The translations under genes were made by a program, and so were the position numbers. A stretch of 64,000 bases of DNA, from positions 120,835,900 to 120,899,899 of the forward strand of contig CM077158.1 of the NCBI GenBank assembly GCA_039583875.1, read 5' to 3'. Each line of letters starts with the position of its first letter. Position 1 is the first letter of the stretch. This DNA is from Platanthera guangdongensis (Eukaryota; Streptophyta; Magnoliopsida; Asparagales; Orchidaceae). Shown one piece after another: positions 60,462-64,000 of this stretch. The notes beneath the pieces are model-generated. The model made no database searches. It worked only from the letters and a program-made list of their open reading frames with translations, and was not told the origin of the DNA.

Positions 60462-60893
60462 GCCGGCGGCGGAGCCGCCGGCGGCCTGCCCGGCACCCAC
60501 CGGGGGACTCGCCGGAGGCCGGCGAGGCCGCCGGTGGGTGCCGCGCCGGCCGCCGGCGGCTCCGCCGCCGGCCGGGATGAAGAAAATGACTGCAGCGAAA
60601 CTGCAGCCATTTTCTTCCTCCCGTCCGGCGGCGTAGCCGCCGGCGGCCTGCGCGGCACCCACCTGCGGACTCCGGCGAGTCCGCCGGTGGTTGCCGCGCA
60701 GGCCGCGGGCGGCTCCGCCGTCGACTGGGAGGAAGAAAATGGCTGCAGCGAAACTGCAGCCATTTTCTTCCCGTCGGTCGGCGGCTGCGCCGCCGGCGGC
60801 CTGCCCGGCACCCACCGGCGGCCTCGCCGGCCTCCTGCGAGTTCTCCGGTGGGTGTCGGGCATGCCGCCGGCGGCTCCGCCGCCGGCCAGGCG
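60462..60893. repeat. GC-rich palindrome array (three modules, two A/T-stem linkers)
   Basis: Three tandem modules (~60462-60575, ~60625-60725, ~60775-60893) are each self-complementary: CCGGCGGC...CACCCACCGG on one side and CCGGTGGGTG...GCCGCCGG on the other. They are joined by linkers that are palindromes themselves: 60579-60617 (one mismatch) and 60732-60770 (perfect 17-bp arms GAAGAAAATGGCTGCAG around CGAAA). Long open frames on both strands (Ala/Pro-rich) follow from composition and are not taken as genes. Confidence 0.85.
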
Positions 60894-61130
60894 GAATATT
60901 TTGTGCGGCAGCAAATTTTGTTTTTTTGGGGGGGGGGGGAGGGGGGATCGGGTTTTAGGAGAGAGAAGATTGAGTTTTTTTTATTTTTGTTTATATGCAC
61001 ACAAAAATGGATATTTACAGCCCAAGATCTAACGATTGAGGATTAAAGCAGTCAAATCCGACGGCCACCTATTTTCCCCCTATTTTCGAACTCACGTTAT
61101 TTGCAGACCACCATATATCTTTTTAAGATA

Positions 61131-61131
<1 letters not shown>
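60894..61131. other. Unassigned stretch with a G12 run
   Basis: It holds T7G12 (60921-60939) and otherwise low-information A/T-rich sequence. No gene. Confidence 0.5.

Positions 61132-61211
<80 letters not shown>
61132..61211. repeat. (TA)n microsatellite, about 80 bp
   Basis: A pure TA run, directly beside the presumed 3' end of the Helitron to its right. Confidence 0.97.
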
Positions 61212-61213
<2 letters not shown>

Positions 61214-61239
61214 AGCAGTCGTGCACAGGTGACCCCGTG

Positions 61240-61760
61240 CGGGCAACATTCGTCATGGGTGCGACATCTGTCGAGGGGGTGACATTCGTCGTGGGTGCGA
61301 CATTTGTCGAGGGAGCGACATTCGTCGTGGGTGCGACATTCATCGTGGGTGCGACATTCGTCGTGGGTGCGACATTCGTCGTGGGTGCGACATTGGTCGA
61401 GTGGGCGACATTCATCGTGGGTGTGACATTCATCGAGCGGGCGACATTTGTCGTGGGTGCGACATTCGTCGTGGGGGCGACATTTGTCGAGGGGGCGACA
61501 TTCATCATGAGTGCGACATTTGTCGAGGGGGCGACATTCGTCGTAGGTGCGACATTTATCGAGGGGGCGACATTCATTGTGGGTGCGACATTTGTCGAGG
61601 GGGCGACGTATGTCGTGGGTGCGACATTTGTTGAGGAGGAGACCTTCGTCGTGGGTGCGACATTTGTCGTGGGAGCGTCATTTGATAATGTTGTAACATT
61701 TGTCATGCTGGCGATATTGGTCGTGGTGGCGACATTCGTCGTGGGGGCGACATTCAGCGA
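61240..61760. repeat. 18-bp minisatellite GCGACATTCGTCGTGGGT
   Basis: Roughly 24-28 tandem copies, each with the inverted pair GTCG/CGAC. Variation (TCGAGGG, TCATGGG) alternates between neighbours, suggesting a 36-bp higher-order unit in part. More diverged copies reach 61900. Because 18 is divisible by three, several frames stay open on both strands; I do not call a gene. Confidence 0.9.
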
Positions 61761-62073
61761 GGGAGACATTTGGCGGGGGCGACCTTCGGCAGGGGCGACA
61801 TTTGTCGCGGGGGCAACAATTGTCGTGGAGCGACAATTATCGCAGGGGAGACATTGGTCGTGGGGGAAACATCGGTCATGCGCGGTGATATCATTTGTGG
61901 TCTCAGATATCGATCGTGGACGGAGATAACGGTTGCGAAAGCTTCCAAACATGTCTAGAAGAATTAATAAGATGCATATAATTAGTCTCAGATATCGATT
62001 GTACACTGAATACAAAAACAGAAGAAAAAATACAGTTCTTGAATATTACAAATGTTACATTGATCCATACAAT
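61761..62073. other. Decayed minisatellite and A/T-rich Helitron 3' region
   Basis: 61761-61900 has diverged copies of the 18-bp unit (GGGGCGACATT, GGCAACA). CAGATATCGAT(C/T)GT occurs at 61904 and 61992. No gene. Confidence 0.5.
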
Positions 62074-64000
62074 CTATGTAATTTGGCTCGATGCATGTAA
62101 TTTTGTGAATATTTCTTTGAACACCACATTTCTAGTGTACACTCCTTCGTTCTCCTCCAATGTACCATTTTTAACCATCACTTTAGTGCTATTTGTAAAA
62201 ACTCCTCTTGACTATGCCACATACAGTTGTCCATGGCTAAAAACATCATTTGGTAAATATACTCCAACATTTGAAATTGTTTGGCCCTGTGATTTGTTGA
62301 TGGTTAGAGCATAGCTCAATCACATTGGAGCATAGCTCCAATGTACCATTTTTAACCATCACTTTAGTGCTATTTGTAGAAACTCCTCTTGACTATGCCA
62401 CATACAGTTGTCCATGGCTAAAAACATCATTTGGTAAATATAATCCAACATTTGAAATTGTTTGGCCCTGTGATTTGTTGATGGTTAGACCATAGCTCAA
62501 TCATTTTGGGAATTGCTTTTGGGTGAGCTCGAAGGGCATCTTAACATCCTCTGCGCTCTTCAAGGGAATTAGTAGTAGAAATACTTTGTTCCTTTTAAAC
62601 TCCCCACTCAATACTTCAGCTTCAATAATATTTCTTGAAAAGTTTACACATATAAGCCTTGTTCCGTTGCACAACACAATTTTTAGATCAATATATCTAC
62701 GAAGAATTATCAGTGAACCTTTCTTGAGATTGAGATCGTGAGGTAGTAGATTCCCCGGATTTATTGAATTTAAGAATTCTGGCAAATATAAATTATGAGT
62801 GTCATCCATTACTAACTCAAAAGAATAGTAAGTTTTGCATTCACCCGGAAATATTTCAAGACATTTTTCATTTATTTTGCTGACATCTTCATTCAAAGAC
62901 GTTATTATGGCTCTGCTTTCCATGTAATTGATATCTGTTGGGGAACCAAGCTCAGGGAATATTGCATCGATCAATATATTTACAGAGCGTTCATCTACCC
63001 AAGGTATGACCATGGATGTTGGAATCTGAATCATATCATTTAGAACGGCTGGCTCATCACCGTTACCCACGCGCAGTAAGAACTCCGAGAAATGTGGATC
63101 GTCGTGAGCTCTCATGTTCATTGTTAAGTTAAGAATGCGAACATTCGTCCATAAATACGATTCAACAATGCTTACGCTAATAATTTGAGATTTTGTTCCA
63201 TTTACGACAACCAGTGTCAACTGACGGAAATCACCACCAAAGATCATAACCTTACCGCCGAAGGGCTCATTGTCGTCAAGGACATCCTTGAAAGATCGAT
63301 CCACATCTTCAAATGCCTTTTTATGAATCATTGGGGCCTCATCCCAAATAATTGCCCCGGCTTGTTGTATCAATTCACGCAAATCATACTGCTTATTAAA
63401 TCTTCAGGTCGACATTGTTTCATATCTGATAGGTATTTTGAACTTCAAGTGTGTAGTCCTCCCACCCGGGAGTAGGTTTGTTGCGATCCCCGATGAAGCT
63501 GTGGCTAGTATAATGAACCCTTCCTTTCTGAAAGTTGCCAGTAATGCTCGATAAAGGTACGTTTTTCCCGTTCCTCCTGGACCACCCAAGAAGAACATTG
63601 CACTTTGTCATTTTCGTATAGATATACTGATGATGTTGAATGATGACAGCTGTTCTGGATTAAATGAGCTTACTGAATTTAAGTCATCATCAGATAGTAA
63701 GAATGAACGTTCATGTTCTATTAGGCTAGAGAAGAGGTGCAAACCCTCAAAACATTCACTTATGGCCAGCAAACCAAAATCTTTTATTATTTTCTTATGT
63801 TGTTGTAGAATGTCATCAAAATCATTAAGTAACTTGTCTTTTTTATAAGTGCTATTTGATGTGCTGCTTGAAGTGTAATCTTCCGTCATACTGTAAAAAT
63901 TCTCATCCCATAGATCTTGTACAGAGGTCGGTTCACAGTATAATAAAATTGTTGTAAAAATCCTTCTAAATGAAATTGCATTCTAAAACATCTTGCTTCA
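62074..64000 (-). pseudogene. Helitron helicase (PIF1-like), C-terminal part, broken
   Basis: From the right edge the frame reads through PEQLSSFNII, Walker A (GGPGGTGKTYLYRALL, ~63590-63545), TASSGIATNLLPGGRTTH, the Walker B region (AIIWDEAPMIHKKAFE), GGDFRQL, and the C-terminal NKSQGQTI and SHGQLYVA words. The frame is constant from 63889 to 62503, interrupted by TGA at 63608-63610, 63404-63406 and 62501-62503. Just after, a 167-bp tandem duplication adds a second copy of the last motifs in another frame, ending at TAG 62074. The helicase would unwind DNA for rolling-circle transposition in the nucleus. The stops make it inactive. Confidence 0.88.
62156..62503. repeat. 167-bp tandem duplication in the helicase end
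   Basis: Copy 1 (62156-62322) and copy 2 (62336-62503) are near-identical, offset by 181 bp and separated by CATTGGAGCATAG. The offset is not a multiple of three, so the duplication shifts the frame. Confidence 0.9.

Larger units (their letters stand above)
61212..64000 (-). mobile_element. Helitron (minus), 3' part
   Basis: A Helitron-type helicase frame enters from the right edge and ends near 62074. It is followed in element sense by a minisatellite and then a hairpin-forming GCAC...GTGC stretch (61223-61240) next to a TA tract. The exact 3' terminus is uncertain because no perfect CTRR is seen. The Rep (HUH) domain and 5' end lie outside the window. Confidence 0.65.

Noticed and set aside
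60398..61046. Ala/Pro/Gly-rich frames of 150-200 codons on both strands
   Set aside because: They overlap on opposite strands across the GC palindrome array, and composition alone explains them.
61092..62015. 307-codon frame with repeated NVAPTT units on the minus strand, and a 230-codon GATFVV frame on the plus strand
   Set aside because: Both arise from the same 18-bp minisatellite, and several frames are open at once because 18 is divisible by three. The minus frame also runs into a TA tract.

Overview
The window is repeat-rich nuclear DNA from a flowering plant with a large, retrotransposon-laden genome. The evidence is the plant-type LTR retrotransposons (chromodomain Gypsy, SIRE-like Copia and others), tRNA-Met-type primer binding sites, a Helitron helicase, a tRNA-like SINE head, and one exon resembling a plant male-meiosis PHD-finger protein. 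I cannot name the species. I see no complete, undamaged host gene. Almost every long open frame belongs to a transposable element, and most elements carry nonsense codons or frameshifts.

Layout. (1) 1-16419 is a four-deep nest. An old Gypsy-type LTR (14490-16419) was hit by Copia element A (minus strand, 1-14489, running off the left edge). A's 5' LTR was hit by chromodomain Gypsy element G1 (3175-14445, target duplication CCCGG). G1's 3' LTR was then hit by a short gag-only Copia (11026-13012, target duplication GGGAG). (2) 16420-19496 holds SIRE-like LTR remnants. (3) 19497-37619 is an old minus-strand Gypsy, G2. Its 5' LTR is split by a complete SIRE/Maximus-like Copia, S (24208-36951, target duplication GGGTA), which has an extra ~950-codon env-like frame after pol. 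(4) 37620-43487 is a mosaic of LTR remnants carrying a 550-bp inverted-repeat element with tRNA-like promoter boxes. (5) 43488-57278 is a deletion-derivative Copia, C2 (minus, target duplication GTGTT). Its 5' LTR is split by a very young Copia, C1 (48828-56306, target duplication CACAG, LTRs about 1% different). (6) 57279-61211 holds a PHD-protein exon, a tRNA-like SINE head, a candidate snRNA-type promoter, Helitron-like ends, long TA tracts and a GC-rich palindrome array. (7) 61212-64000 is an 18-bp minisatellite and the helicase end of a minus-strand Helitron running off the right edge.

How the parts work together. The Gypsy and Copia elements encode Gag, protease, integrase and reverse transcriptase/RNase H, which copy the element's RNA and insert the DNA. 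C2 and the small Copia keep the cis signals (LTRs, PBS, PPT) but lack enzymes, so relatives must have mobilised them. Five traceable nested insertions all landed inside LTRs. The most unusual signal is that several unrelated LTR families each carry dense arrays of short palindromic words in the LTR. In element S the same GTGTCGACAC word also fills the spacer directly ahead of its env-like frame.
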